Assembly (NCBI GenBank): GCA_963920575.1
Contig: OY986969.1
Span: forward strand, 16,415,288 to 16,479,287
Reading direction: 5' to 3'
Length of the DNA: 64,000 nt
Origin: Narthecium ossifragum
Taxonomy: Eukaryota; Streptophyta; Magnoliopsida; Dioscoreales; Nartheciaceae
Shown here one piece after another: positions 20,492 to 32,640 of this stretch. Under the pieces are notes generated by a model. The model worked only from the letters and a program-made list of their open reading frames with translations. It had not been told where the DNA came from and ran no database searches. The first letter of the stretch is position 1. The number at the start of each line of letters is the position of its first letter. The translations under genes were made by a program, and so were the position numbers.

Positions 20492-21956
20492 TGATGAGTG
20501 CATGAAAGTGCACTCTGAACAGTCTTATAACCATCTCAATTGCTAGATTATTATCCTTAATCAACATCTTTATTACTATTTTTATATCTATATGTTGCTT
20601 CACATAGTTGTTTGGAAAATGCAGGAAAAATGAGCAAAGAAGCTGAAAAGATTACATGGATCAACTTTAAAGATTAAACTGTATCTGCTCATGAAGAACT
20701 AGATGATGTGCCATATCTGGTTGGAAATCTCTTGAAGTCTAGTTTCTGGAGAATTTTACGGTTCGTGATTCCAAGTTTCCTAGATGAAGTTACAGTAATT
20801 TTAGTACTGATGGCGCAGTTTAGATGGCAAAACAGTAAATACTCTGGAAAGAAAGATCGATCCTTCTCCCTAAAAGAATCGATCCTTTTATGCAGGCAAC
20901 CTGACAGAACACATACTTTTCAGATGTTCACAGTAAGATCGATCCTACTATCCATCTTACTAAGTAGGATCGATCTTACACCTAGCAAAGGATCGATCCG
21001 AGTAGGGCGTAGCCAGAAATTGAAGATTTTGATGCAACAAATCGATCATACACCTATTGAAGAATTGATCCTACTTTTCCAGTGAAGAAAATCAATGATT
21101 TAGATCTAATCCAAGGATGGAGAGACTTTGGGCTATAAATAGGACTCTTTCTAGGGTTTGAGGGGGGCTTTTTGGCAGCGTTTGGAGGAGAGGAGACTGG
21201 TTCCAGGCTTGGTTTTCTTTTCTTTTTCTCATCTTATTTCTTCATTAGTTTTGTTGCCCTCATGATGAATATGAGTGGCTAGTTTCTTCTCTAAGGTACC
21301 GATGTAGCCTAACTGAATCATTCTATGTTATTGGATCATGTTTATTTAATCAGTTTATATTTCTTCTTTCATTCATTATTATAACTGAGATCTTAAATAC
21401 CTTTATCTGGCCAATAGAAGTATTATAGATTGTTTTACGTGAGATTGGACGAGGGTTCATTCCCTAATCTTGCAGGATCTATGAATGAATGAGTTTATGT
21501 CAAAGCCGAGTTCAAGCTAAGACTATTCTTGGTTCATGATTGTTCTTCAGAGCTTAATGGATTCTTGGTTAACACTTAGTTATGGGTTCATTAGCTAGGG
21601 TTAATTGAGGGTACTTGGTGAAGACCGCTGTCGAACGGATCATCATACCGGAAGAACGAACCCTTGGAATTAAACTGAGATCTTGATTGATTCAATGCAT
21701 AGAATGAGGATGTGATGGTGAAATCAGAACCTTAGTATTCAGCCATCATATTTCCATCGTTTTGTTATTTCGTTATTAGATCATCTATTTTCGAGACTTC
21801 ATATTTCTTATTTTCCCTTCCTTATTTTCTTTCTTTTCTGTTCTTTAGCATTTTACTCTAATAATCTCTACAAATCTCTGTGGGTACGATACTCGTCTTG
21901 CTGCTATACTGATCCCACCGATTCGTATACTTGCGAGATATTAAATTTATTCATCA
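20492..21956 (+). repeat. 5' LTR of C
   Basis: A 1465-bp LTR, TGATGAGTGC to TTCATCA. It has a GATCGATC-type array at about 20855-21075, weaker than in J, then the TATA box. Confidence 0.9.
21134..21141 (+). promoter_or_regulatory. TATA box of C 5' LTR
   Basis: TATAAATA in the context GGGCTATAAATAGGACTC. It is the presumed promoter of element C. Confidence 0.7.
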
Positions 21957-21962
21957 AATTTT

Positions 21963-21979
21963 TGACGCCGTTGCCGGGG
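21963..21979 (+). other. Primer-binding site of C, tRNA-Asp
   Basis: TGACGCCGTTGCCGGGG lies six bases after the 5' LTR. It has one mismatch to the tRNA-Asp complement. Confidence 0.88.
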
Positions 21980-22143
21980 ATTTGATTAGAGTTTGTTAGT
22001 ATTGAATGCAAGGTCGCCGATCACAGAAAGAAAAGTTGTTACCCTTGAACGATAAAGTAGATGAAATTGGTTCGAAGAAGAGATCTAACAAAGATAACCT
22101 GTCCACATCAGATCTAGGAGTTCAAGAGGAGGAATAAGAGGAG

Positions 22144-22704
22144 ATGGAGCTTAATAACAATGTACGTCCTTCGGAGGAGTACGCGAGGCCTTCTATTTCT
22201 ACCTCACCTTCATGCATTGTGTTACCTGCAGAGGCTAGGAATTATGAACTTAAAAATCTACATTTTTCTATGCTTTCTGAATTTCATGGTTTACCTTCTG
22301 AAGATGCACTAACGTTTGTGAAAGAATATTATGTTACTATTCAGACTTTTCCTCTATGTGGCATTACTGAAGATCAACTGAGGATGCGATGTTTTCCTTA
22401 CACCCTGAAGGATAAAGCGAAGAAATGGTTGATGTCGTTGCCTCCTGGATCACTAACTATTTGGGATGCAATTTATAACAAGTTTGTTAGCAAATTTTAT
22501 TCTCATGCCATGACTACTAACTTGATAAGGCAAATTCCAAATTTTCAGCAAGTTGATGGAGAACCATTTTTATGAAGCATGGGATAGATTTAAGATGTTT
22601 TTGATGCAATGCCCACATCAAAATTACTCTTTAGAAAATCAGATGCAATATTTTTATGATGGACTAAATCTTTCTTGTTAGACTATGGCAGATAATGTTG
22701 CAGG
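22144..22704 (+). pseudogene. Gag N-terminal half of C
   Basis: MELNNNVRPSEEYARPSIST opens a gag frame with the conserved core FHGLPSEDALTFVKEYY, RMRCFPYTLKDKAKKWL and WDAIYNKFVSKFY. A frameshift near 22570 moves the continuation EAWDRFKMFLMQCPHQNYS to another frame, with a stop near 22680. LTR D then interrupts the gene with TSD TGGAG. The coding sequence resumes on the far side at 25841. Confidence 0.85.
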
Positions 22705-22709
22705 TGGAG

Positions 22710-25700
22710 TGTCACGCCCCGACCCAGAAAACCCATCTGGGCCGGAACATGAGGGTCCTAAATCTAAAATCAAATGGCGAGAGCCTCCCCTGTATTTCTC
22801 AATTTGAACCTTGTACAATTATAATCTTAACAATAAATTAAAACGATAAATCCAATAGTTCTAAATTAACATGAATATGAATATGCTATCACAAGTTTCA
22901 CTAATTATTACAGGTTCTGATACAATACTTTCATCAACCCTCATTACACAATTTAATACATATGATCAAATCCTCGAAGAGGGAAATTATACATTTAATA
23001 CAACTGCAAATGTACAACTATTAATAAAACGGGAAACTCCATGATCGTCAAGTACTCCACGAAACTCCAAGTCCGCGATCACCTCGAGAATGGCACGCCA
23101 ACGCCCAGAAGATCACATGAAAGGAAAGGACTGCATCGACCTGCATCGCCGATGCAGCTCAGGTAGGAGTGAGCAACAAAGCTCAGTAGGGTTCTACGCT
23201 ATTCTAAGTCACACTGAAGGGAGGAAAACGACAACTATGTTGTCTCTCCGCCTAAGTCTAAGGAATGCCAAGGGTCCCATAACCCTATCGATGTCCCAAG
23301 GGCTCCCGTCATGAACCTCTCTCTTGAACATGTTTCCAAGATCACCCTAAGCACTAACAGGGGAACAGTACCACGCGGGATCACCCTTACCCAAGCAAAA
23401 TTGCCCTACTTGGGGACCACGTCGGGAACGCATCGACATCCATCCTTAGCACTTGGCGTTGGAGAAACAACACGACCTCTAAACCTCAACAACAATGTTC
23501 CAGTCCGACTACCTAATAATCCTCGAATAATATCAAACATAATCATTGATGACAATCACATCCTAATCCTCGACTACCCAAACCCCGGTCCTAGGGCTAG
23601 ACCCGGGCTACCCGAGAACCCCGGATCGGCGATCGAATCCATCACCTACCACCTATCCTTAATACTTCTAATGCAAGCAAATGCATGCAATGCTCACGCG
23701 CACAGAAATACAGAAATATAAGCATGCAACAGTATGACATCACAACATACAGGGCTAGGTATAGCCTACAGCTTGCCAAAGAGTAAACATAGCAAGGGGT
23801 CTAAACCAGATAAAGGTCGAAATTAAAATAATCCAATATTATAACGGCGCCCACGGGCCGTAAACAAATAACAACATATTCAATCGAAATTTCGGCATTA
23901 CAACGGCATCCACAGCCGTCAACCGCAATTTCTACAATGGGGGCAAAACCCCGGCCACGCAATCATCAATCAAGAACAAATATAATAAACAACAACTAGG
24001 GCACAACCTCTGCCCATTTAATTATCTAAACATCCCAATGGGCATGACTTCCTCGGTTCAACCACAAGCCTCACATAGGGTTGGGTCAGACATAGGGCCT
24101 ACATAAATACACACATATAGATAACATGCTAAGAAAATGCTAACATAACATTGATAAGGGGAATCGAGGGAAATTCATCAAATATAGCATTTTCGTACAT
24201 AGAAAACCCAAGACTATTCTCTCGAGAAATCCACGTTAAATTCACAGGAAATCCAACTGAAGACCGCCTACTAGCATACTACTATTTATCACACAGAATA
24301 TAGAAATTTGCATAAAAGGAGAAGATCTTCATAAACATGACCTAGAACTAAGCATGCAACCAAATCTATCAAAATCCTACTGGGATTAACATACATGCTC
24401 ATTACCATAATCCAAATCACTTATAATTAATAGGCATACTTCACAATCTAATTGCTAATTAGAGGGGGTTTTGCAATTAACTAATTAGGCCGAAATTGAG
24501 GTAATTAACTATACAAAAATCATCACATTGAACATGTTAATCCTAGAGATCATTTGGAGCATTAACTTAATAATTCCCGAAGAATCAAACACGATAAAAC
24601 ATCGAGCAATCCACTAACAAACTAATTCCCGGATTACTACAGTAAACCACCGTTAGAGGCGATAAGAACTTTGCAAATCGACATCTAAACGTCGTCGGAT
24701 TTCAAATACAATATGGCCAGGCGTAGATTAGCATGCTAGGAACATGCATCCCAATCTAATGGCCAATTTCTACAAAATTCACCAATTGTTTCCTAATTTT
24801 TGTTTCGCATCAGTTTAGGAAACAATTTGCCAAAAATCGTATATAAATCCAACAATCATGAAACCATCGGCAATTGAAAGTAGATTCAAAAATCTACAAG
24901 TCTCATGTTGATGATCAAACGAGATCATGCACGTACGAGCCAAGATCTACGCTAGAACAGCTCAGCTCACAGAAAAACAGAGCTTCGATAAAATCCGAGA
25001 AAAACATGTATAAATCCGGTTTAAATCCAACTAAAATCCCATGAAGCTTCAATCAGTTACTAAGTATGCTTAGAGGGACTAATCAGCACAAAGAAAACAA
25101 TAGATCAAACAATCAAACCCTAGATCTAGCTCAACCCAAAGATCTAGGTAGAAACCCTACCTTCACACGCAAATCCACTGCTAATCCACCTTGATCCGCC
25201 GTCCTCTATCAAAGCTGCCGTCTCCAGCTCACCGGAGAGCCATCGAAATCCTCCCATACCTGCTGCCATCATCGAAGAAGGAAGAGACGCCGTGGGAGAG
25301 AGAAAGGGACGGAAGGAGGAGGGGAAAAGGTGGCCCTCGCCGCCGCCTCAAGGTCGCCGGGGAAGGAAGGATGGTTGCCGCGGGAGAGAGAAGGGAAGGA
25401 AGGAGGATGGGGTTAGGGCACGGGGAAGGTAGGGGAAGGAAGAGGGAAAAAAAGAGAAGGAAAAAGGAAAAATAAAGGAAAACAAAGAGAGAAAAGGGTT
25501 AAGTCACTTAAGTGGCTTAGCCGGTTCAGACGAGCCAATTGATCGGACCGAATCCGATTTGACTCCAAATTACGATCTCGTCGCAATCTCGTCCGGATCT
25601 GACGATCATGAATGCTCCTACTAAATCTAAACAATCACGAACATCAATCAAGGCTGTGTGTGCACTATGCAGGTGTGAAACCGACCACCAGGGCGCAATT

Positions 25701-25835
25701 TTACCAAATTGCCCCTAGGGTCCAAAAACAGCGATGCGATCAACCGATCGCAAACCAAGGCCAACCAAGCAAAACCACAAAACCAAACCCTCGACCCAAC
25801 ACGGTCGGACCATGTTGGAGGGACGGGTCCTCACA
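22710..25835 (-). mobile_element. Solo LTR D, Tekay-like, 3.1 kb
   Basis: The TSD TGGAG lies at 22705-22709 and 25836-25840. On the minus strand the LTR starts TGTGAGGACCCG and ends GGGTCGGGGCGTGACA. It is 3126 bp with no internal region, so it is a solo LTR. The conserved hairpin is at 23600-23627. The purine-rich stretch at about 25270-25490 gives an Arg/Lys/Gly-rich frame on the plus strand (25191-25475), which I take as low-complexity sequence and not a gene. Confidence 0.9.
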
Positions 25836-25962
25836 TGGAGCGATGTTCAAAAGGACACCCCCATAGGCATACGAGATTTATGAGATGTTAGGATCCAACT
25901 CACAGTAGAGAGACACGAGGAATAATGCGAGAGGCATCTATGAGTTTAACCAGAACGATGAC

Positions 25963-27531
25963 ATGGCAAGGCAGATCGCAACCCTCAACAAGAAGATGGA
26001 CGCGATGATGTCCACACAAGCAAAACCTGTTGAGGTTTGTTCAATTTGCAATATTCTTGGTCATAGGTTTGATTCATGTCCTAGTAATGAATTTCCCGAA
26101 TATGTGCAAGAACAAGCTAATTTGATGGATACTTATAATCCGAGACCTAGATTTGATCCTTATGCAAATACTTACAATCCTGATTGGAGGGAGCATTCAA
26201 ATTTTTCATGGAAAAATACTGCTAATGCTAGTATGCCTACTACTAATCAGTCTAACCTACCTGTTAAGTCGTCTTTGGAAGCGACTATGTTAGCTTTTAT
26301 GCAGAAAATAGACTCAAAGATGGAAAAACAAGATGCGGCCATTGGTCAACATGTTGTGGTACTGAAGAATGTTGCAGCATCCATTGGGAAGTTGGAAGTA
26401 CAAGTGAGACAACTTGTTGATGCTGTAAGAGCCCATGTTCCAAGCAGATTTCCAAGCCAACCTGAGCAAGCCAACACAGTTACTGTTCTTCGTTCAGGTA
26501 AGATAATTGATAATAATATTAATGCTGAAGTTACTGATATGTGTACTGATGATAAAATTGAGGAAGTCGAGAGGGAAGAGCCCTTGAAGAGGCCACTGCT
26601 GGCCACATCTTCTTCTGAGCATAGAAAGAGAGCAATTTCAAATCCGGAGGTTCGTCACAACACTCCTCCACCATATGTGCCGCCAATTCCTTTTCCAGGC
26701 CGCCTGAAGAAAGCCAAAATGGATAAATCATATTCTGAAATTTATGATATCCTCTTTAAGGTTAATGTGAACTTACCATTACTTGATGTAATTAGGAAAA
26801 TGCCAGCCTTTCCAAAGTTCTTCAAGGAACTACGTACTTCTAAATGTAAGTATGAACCGCATGAAAAGGTGATGATTTCAGAAACGGCAAGCGCGGTGTT
26901 ACAAAGGAAACTTTCACCCAAGCTTAAGGATCCAGGGAGTTTTAACATTAGTATTATTGTTTGTGATACAAAAATAGGGGATGAAATGCTCGATTTAGGA
27001 GCCAGTGTTAATTTGATGTCGTACTCTGTTTTTCGTCAGTTAGGTGTGGGTGAACTAAAACCTACTACTATGTCTCTACAACTTGCAGATCGTTCAATTA
27101 AATATCCATTAGGCATTGTAGAAGACATCTTAGTACAAGTTGATAAGTTAATTATCCCTGCTGATTTTGTGATATTGGATATGGATGATGCACCGTTGAA
27201 TAATAGAAATTTACCTATTTTGTTGGGTCGTCCATTTATGGCTACAGCTGAGACTATGATTATTGTGAAGGAAGGTAAGCTCAGCATGACAGTTTTAGAT
27301 GAAACTGTTGAGTTTAAAGCGTTTGAGTCTATGTCATGTCCTTCAAACTCTTTTGATTGTTTTTTAATAGATGTTGTAGATTCATTGGTGTTCTCTAATT
27401 TCAGACAGGAGCAAGTGAAGACTACATTGAAAGCGGATTTGACAATGGTGAAGGATGACTTGCACAGTTATGAGAGAGCAAAGGAGGTCTTTGCACCGCT
27501 TGAAGCATTACAGCCATACAAACCAGGCTGA
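25963..27531 (+). CDS. Gag C-terminus and aspartic protease (element C)
   Basis: A 522-aa open frame; coding similarity begins just upstream at 25841, where LTR D cut the gag. Near residue 30, CSICNILGHRFDSCP is a zinc-knuckle-like gag motif. NTYNPDWREHSNFSWKN follows, then a coiled-coil-like stretch (MLAFMQKIDSKMEKQDAAI) and a linker. The protease is at about residues 310-440 with MLDLGASVNLMSYSVF (active-site Asp; DLGAS replaces the common DTGAS) and ILLGRPFMATA. The frame ends LEALQPYKPG with a normal stop and has no reverse transcriptase after it. Its role is particle structure and cleavage. The open frame is remarkable given how many insertions surround it. Confidence 0.85.
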   Translation: MARQIATLNKKMDAMMSTQAKPVEVCSICNILGHRFDSCPSNEFPEYVQEQANLMDTYNPRPRFDPYANTYNPDWREHSNFSWKNTANASMPTTNQSNLPVKSSLEATMLAFMQKIDSKMEKQDAAIGQHVVVLKNVAASIGKLEVQVRQLVDAVRAHVPSRFPSQPEQANTVTVLRSGKIIDNNINAEVTDMCTDDKIEEVEREEPLKRPLLATSSSEHRKRAISNPEVRHNTPPPYVPPIPFPGRLKKAKMDKSYSEIYDILFKVNVNLPLLDVIRKMPAFPKFFKELRTSKCKYEPHEKVMISETASAVLQRKLSPKLKDPGSFNISIIVCDTKIGDEMLDLGASVNLMSYSVFRQLGVGELKPTTMSLQLADRSIKYPLGIVEDILVQVDKLIIPADFVILDMDDAPLNNRNLPILLGRPFMATAETMIIVKEGKLSMTVLDETVEFKAFESMSCPSNSFDCFLIDVVDSLVFSNFRQEQVKTTLKADLTMVKDDLHSYERAKEVFAPLEALQPYKPG

Positions 27532-27706
27532 ACCTTAAGGCTTTGTAGTACGTCTTGCCTAGACGTTAAATAAAGCGCTGGGTAGGAAGCAACCCACCAA
27601 GGTAACTTGTTTTTAAGTTTCAATTTTCAGTTTTCAGTTTTATGTTTTCTCTTTTGTTTTCTTTTAGGTTTTTAACCACCCTGAGGATTCTTGAGGAGAT
27701 GTTCGC
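27532..27706 (+). other. Start of 3' non-coding region of C
   Basis: This contains the AGGCAA hairpin at 27581-27598, here slightly degraded in the stem (GGTAGG against CCCACC). It ends at TSD TTCGC of element I (27702-27706). The sequence continues at 44510. Confidence 0.75.
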
Positions 27707-27934
27707 TGATCGCTCGCAAACGTCGTCGTTAAAATGGATACAAAACGTAATTTAGAAATTTGTAAACCTTTCTTTCAACACTAAATTAATAAGATAGAAT
27801 AATGGTGAAATACGGGGTCGGTCCTCAGGAAAAACTTTGACTAACAAAGAAACATCAGAATTAACTCTCAACACTCTAGTCCTACAACGAAGAAGGATTG
27901 ATTTGGGTTTTAGAAACATATTAATTAAAACTAA
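27707..27934 (-). repeat. Shortened LTR3 of I
   Basis: It matches the terminal 228 bp of LTR2 and LTR1 and then breaks off into leader sequence. It carries the outer left end of the element next to the TSD. Confidence 0.85.
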
Positions 27935-28479
27935 GGTTCTAGCTGCTCGAAGTGTGGCCTCTATTTCTAGATCCAAAGGTTCCAACGGATTATGTAGGGA
28001 TCGTCTGCCTTGCATGCAAAAAGAATATTCGAAGGAGAGGAGAAAATCCGGAAAACAAAGATTGAAAGGAAAAAGTTTTAAAGAAATAAAACTAACCTTA
28101 CTGCGCTCACGGTCGATCTCGCGGTCGACCGTGGATTTCTCGCGATCGACCGTGGATGGCTCGCGGCTGACCGTGGAATTATGTAACCTTACTTGAAAAC
28201 GCGACGGTCGATACTCGTATCGACCCTGCGAAGCTTTTTCCGTGACAGAGAACGACGGTCGATCCGGCGGTCGATGTGGCGGTCGACCGTCCGTATGCTT
28301 CAAGGCAAAATCATTCTAATGCTGCAAAAATTCAAGGAAATTGTCAAAAAAATCCTAAAAATTGTAAATAAAGTAGATAAAAATAAAAATCTAACTACAC
28401 TTAGAAAAAGAGTTAAGAGAAAATTAAATCGATACTCCATTGTAAATCAGAAGATCTCCCTGGCAACGGCGCCAAAAAT
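27935..28479 (-). other. Second primer site and leader copy of I
   Basis: It matches 42496-43074. It includes a tRNA-Asp-type primer site at 28458-28474 (one mismatch) beside LTR2, and a palindrome array of GGTCGATC/CGGTCGACCG units at about 28113-28290. Nothing is coded. Confidence 0.8.
28113..28290 (-). repeat. GGTCGATC/GGTCGACC palindrome array
   Basis: At least eight GGTCGA-type sites in both orientations (CGGTCGACCG, CGATCGACCG) are interleaved with the spacer TTTTTCCGTGACAGAGAACG. A near copy is at about 42690-42890, and a related array at 32163-32370. Confidence 0.8.
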
Positions 28480-29907
28480 TGATCGCTCGCAAACGTCGTC
28501 GTTAAAACGGATGCAAAACGCAATTTAGAAATTTGTAAACCTTTCTTTCAACACTAAATTAATAAGATAGAATAATGGTGAAATACGGGATCGGTCCTCA
28601 GGGAAAACTTTGACTAACAAAGAAACATCAAAATTAACTCTCAACACTCTAGTCCTACAGCGAAGAAGGATTGATTTGGGTTTTAGAAACGGATTAATTA
28701 AAACTAATTAAGAAAGCGATTAGCGAAATTGGAATAGATTAATGAGAGAAAACCTAGGGATCACTCAATCCACTTTAGTTTCACTTCCTGTATTCTCTAG
28801 TTATCCTCTTGTTTTCTTATCTCGACATTATGGATTCACAGCTTCTTAAGCTTACATGAATCCCTAGAATAATATGATTGCTTCCCTAAGGCATAACCTA
28901 TCTAAACTTAGCATAGATTATCTTCGAACTTAATCTGAGTACAACCTATCTTCATCTAGCATAGATTATCTCAAAGGCATACACAAAAGCAACATGAAAA
29001 CCATTCTACGAATCTCTACCATCAAGCACAGCAATCAAGTAGGTCTGAATGTATGTCAAGGAACTCTGTTCCCTCAACTCTTTATAAAATAAAACCATAT
29101 TCATAGGATCATGTTTTTGAAAAGATAACAAGAATCAAACTAGAAAATACAAAGAAGATCTACTAAAGCTTCATGAGATCCCTAAGTACAGAATTAGCTA
29201 CTCATCTTTGTGATGGAAGCCTTAGATTCGATGAAGAATGATTGGGATCCACGTTGTAGCTCCCTCTTCTCCATAGAATCCTCCAAACCCTAGTTCTCTC
29301 TTTTCTCTCTATGGGGACCTCCAATTTTCGACCAGCAAACACCTTCTTATAGGTGTATTCCCGGAATTAGGGTTTTGGGTTGAGTTGGACCTCAAGTGCA
29401 ACTCGGATTTCCTAGTTTAAGTCTGACAGCTTCTTCTGGTCGCGACTGGGTTCAACCCGACCGGAATTTGGAAATGTGCACAACATGAAAGATGTAGACT
29501 AGGAAGTCTTCTGTCATGTCCTGAAGATTTGACATTATTTGAACTTATTTGGAATATTTGACGAATATGCTCCTTAGCGTCGATAGACCAGTCTCCCAAC
29601 ATCTGTTTATCTTCATATTCTCGAAAACTGCTATTAATCTGCCCAGAATCTTGCAAAGTATCCAACATGGAAGTTTTTCACCTTGAAGTCTTCTATAGGT
29701 CATCCAAATTTCAGGAATTTAGGATTTATCTGGAGAATTTGGTGAATTCTTTTCAAATTGACAGCAGAGCAGCGTAATTTCCACATATTAGTCCTTTTCT
29801 ATATTTTCTAACTTGAATCTTTATTAAACCTGAAATCAAATACAAACACTCTCGGGCTAACAAATGTAAATTAAGGGGTTTAAGTATGAATATTTAGTGA
29901 CTCATCA
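28480..29907 (-). repeat. LTR2 of I
   Basis: A complete 1428-bp LTR. On the minus strand it starts TGATGAGTCAC and ends GCGAGCGATCA. It closely matches LTR1 at 43075-44509. It functions as the 3' LTR of the main unit because the polypurine tract adjoins it at 29908. Confidence 0.9.
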
Positions 29908-30423
29908 CACCCCCCAACTTACACTTTGCTAGTACTCAAGAAAAGAAAATATAAAAAGAAAGCAATAAATCTAACTAGCCACTTTCGTAGGTCTCACGGT
30001 TGCACTTAGCATGTGCAACAAGCCTTTGAACCCCTGGGTTACCCCAGTGGAGGAGTTATAGTCTCCTGAGAGTTTTCAGGGATGACACCCACAAACATCA
30101 ATACATTCCATTGAATATATCATTAGAAATCAATTATAATATTCATCAACGCTAATGCATGAAATAGAAATAATATCCATGAATAAACCTTTCAACTCAT
30201 ATTCACATAAAAACATAGTAAATCAAAACATGTCATAACATATTTCCAACACTTCAACATATTTAATCATGATTAAAAATAACTTTAACACTCCTGTGTG
30301 TGAATGGGGTTCCACATGCTTCAGAGCATCAATTATATCTAAACACTTCAACTGTTCAAGATCACAATCCTATCCAAGCACATATCTTCCACTTATCACA
30401 TAGCAATATCTATTTTTTTTCGT

Positions 30424-30594
30424 AGGAATTTCAACTGTTTTACGCGACCACCACGCTGGTTAGTCACACTGCCCGGTTACTAAGTTGAAACTCCTCATTT
30501 TTTTCTTTCTTCTTTTTTTTCCAGGAAATTCAACTGTTTTACACGAACACCACGGTGGCTAGGCACACTGTCCGGTTACTAAGTTGAAAATCCT
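30424..30594 (-). other. Paired conserved stem-loops of I
   Basis: Two units, 30424-30495 and 30523-30594. The first closes with 12 of 13 pairs (AGGAATTTCAACT with AGTTGAAACTCCT). On the minus strand both carry AGTAACCGG near the left stem and CGTAAAAC or TGTAAAAC near the right stem, as in A, C and J, although the stem sequence itself is completely different. Confidence 0.75.
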
Positions 30595-32162
30595 TTCTTT
30601 TTTTTCTTCTTTTTTTTCTCATACTCAGATAATTGCATGTGTTCATGTATTTTCTGTGTCATGATATAAAATTGTAAACCTATCCCAGTATCATGCTTAG
30701 AATCTAACATCAACCCCTTAACATGTGGAAGTGAACATGTGCATTAGGATATGTCAAGCTATCATTAGATCATGGTAAAAGTGTTAAAGTATAGAAATAG
30801 TGTCATGCGTAGCAAAATTTACTATCCCTTATATGACATACAAGTCTCAGAATAATCCATAAAATAAATTTCTAAAACCTGCATCTTTGTCAAATCATAT
30901 CATAATTTCATCCTTTTGACATATTTCAAGAGATGTATAAGAATTAAATTCCTAAAATCTACCCCCAACTTGAATGTAATTGTCCCCAATTACACTAAGT
31001 CATAAAAATAAAGCAAGAAGTAAAGGGTAGAGATAACCATAATATCGCACCATAGGTAGTTGGTCTGCATGGAAGACGATCACCACACCGCCCACAAGAA
31101 GAATACGTCATCATTGAATAAATTCATGTCGCTAGAAGAGATTAAAATAATAGAACCATAGAAATCACCATAAAACATTAGAGACATATATAAAGGCTAA
31201 AGAATAACCCCCTGATCGAGCTGTATAAGAATGTCATAAGTCGCCCCTCAGTGAGTGCTAAAGGGACACCTGCCTAAAAGTTACCTTTCCAAAAGATCAA
31301 ATATAATAGAATAGAAAATATATAAAAAAAATTATAGAAAGGCATAAAAATCATTAACAATTTCGGCAGAGTCTCCTTTGTATTATCATGATATATCAGC
31401 CTTATACAAGCATTCAATCCACAAAAATTAAAAATATAGACATTAAAGCAATAAAATACATTAAATCATCCATACACAACACCCAAATAATCAGTGTCCA
31501 TAAAGTTATCCGGATTGAAGATCTACGCTGTCTGATCGGAAAACCGGGCTGCAACGCGTATGGATCTCATCCATCAACCAAAGGACGGCTGAGAGCTCGC
31601 CAGCGACGATCAACGGTGAAACGTCGTCGCCGGAGGACGGGAAGGGTACATGAAGCATCGTGGAAGCCTAAGGAACTCATCTATGTAGTTTGATTGTGGA
31701 ATTGAAGCTTTCAGGTGGGAGATCAGAGATGGCCGGCGCGGAGAGGTTGATTGCCGGAATTGGAGTCCGCGAATCGGGGCTCCAATCAAGGACGGAAAGG
31801 ATCGAGGAAGCATCGCAGAAGGTTTGGGAAGCTTCCTATGGTGTTGGATTAAAAGATTGAGGTTGGAGGGTGGAAAAAGCATCGTGACGGCCAGAGGAAG
31901 GTACTGGAGGTGGCTAGAGGCGGTGGGAAGCAGTGAAAGGGATGATAAGAGATGGCGGAAGAAACAGGGGACGCTCATCAGCGTCGGAAGAGATGAAATT
32001 GGGGGAAGAGGAGGCTAGGAGGGGGTAGAGGAGAAGATGGTGAAGGAGTTGGAGGTGGTTTGGGGGGCTGGGATTGGCCGGAGAGGTGACGACGGCCGGC
32101 GGTCAGTGACGACGAAGGAAGAAGGAGGAGGTTGGATCGACCGTGGGCGCGGGTTATTTGAA

Positions 32163-32370
32163 AACAAAATCAGACGGTCGATCGATCGATCGACCGCGAA
32201 CCATCATATTTGGAAATAGAAACTGACGGTCGATCGCCCGATCGACCGCGGCCCACGTTATGTGTTTGAGGCGCTGACGGTCGATCCTTGCATCGACCCT
32301 GAGAAGCTTTATTTTTGACAGAGCCTCACGGATGTTCTGGCGGTCGATGCGACGGTCGACCGTCCTCCAG
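32163..32370 (-). repeat. Palindrome array in 3' region of I
   Basis: Sites such as CGGTCGATCGATCGATCGACCG (near 32175; listed as a motif, 22 bp as overlapping repeats of GATC), GGTCGATCGCCCGATCGACC and GCGACGGTCGACCGTCC lie here, interleaved with a TTGACAGAG spacer as in the leader array. Confidence 0.75.
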
Positions 32371-32502
32371 GAAATTCGATTTTCTAGATATTATGATTAT
32401 TCTTAAAGAAAAATCACGGAAAATCAAGGAAAAATCGGAAAAATCATGGAAAAATTCCTAAAAATCAAAGAAAATTCAGCAAAGGTAAGAAAAATCATAA
32501 AA

Positions 32503-32518
32503 CTGGGTTGCCTCCCAG
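32503..32518 (-). other. CTGGG-AGGCAA-CCCAG hairpin
   Basis: A perfect 5-bp stem with the AGGCAA loop lies about 120 bases after the integrase stop on the minus strand. It is the same loop as in A and C with a changed, still paired stem. Confidence 0.6.
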
Positions 32519-32640
32519 GAAGCGCGTAATTTTACGTCTTTCGCTCGACGTCCATGAAAGGATCAATTATAGCATGGATCCGTCAACTCGACGGACTCAA
32601 TAACCTCACCGTGAACGATGTCCTCTACATAATGTTTTAA

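Larger units (their letters stand above)
29908..32640 (-). other. Long 3' non-coding region of I
   Basis: It contains the polypurine tract at 29908-29919 (AGTTGGGGGGTG on the minus strand), the paired stem-loops at 30424-30594, an A/T-rich part, a G/C- and purine-rich stretch at 31500-32150, a palindrome array at 32163-32370 and the AGGCAA hairpin at 32503-32518. Short frames in the purine-rich part (for example 31610-31978 minus, 31824-32018 plus) show no recognisable domain and I leave them uncalled. The purine-rich part could be captured host DNA. Confidence 0.6.

Noticed and set aside
21957..21980. tRNA-Asp gene pieces
   Set aside because: The 17-base matches beside LTRs are primer-binding sites; no tRNA body is present at any of them.
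25191..25475. Arg/Lys/Gly-rich protein gene
   Set aside because: It lies in a purine-rich part of solo LTR D; equivalent frames in E, N, F and L differ completely in sequence, so coding is unlikely.
31610..31978. Host gene in the 3' region of I
   Set aside because: Frames occur on both strands in a purine-rich stretch without recognisable motifs. Captured DNA is possible but not supported enough to call a gene.
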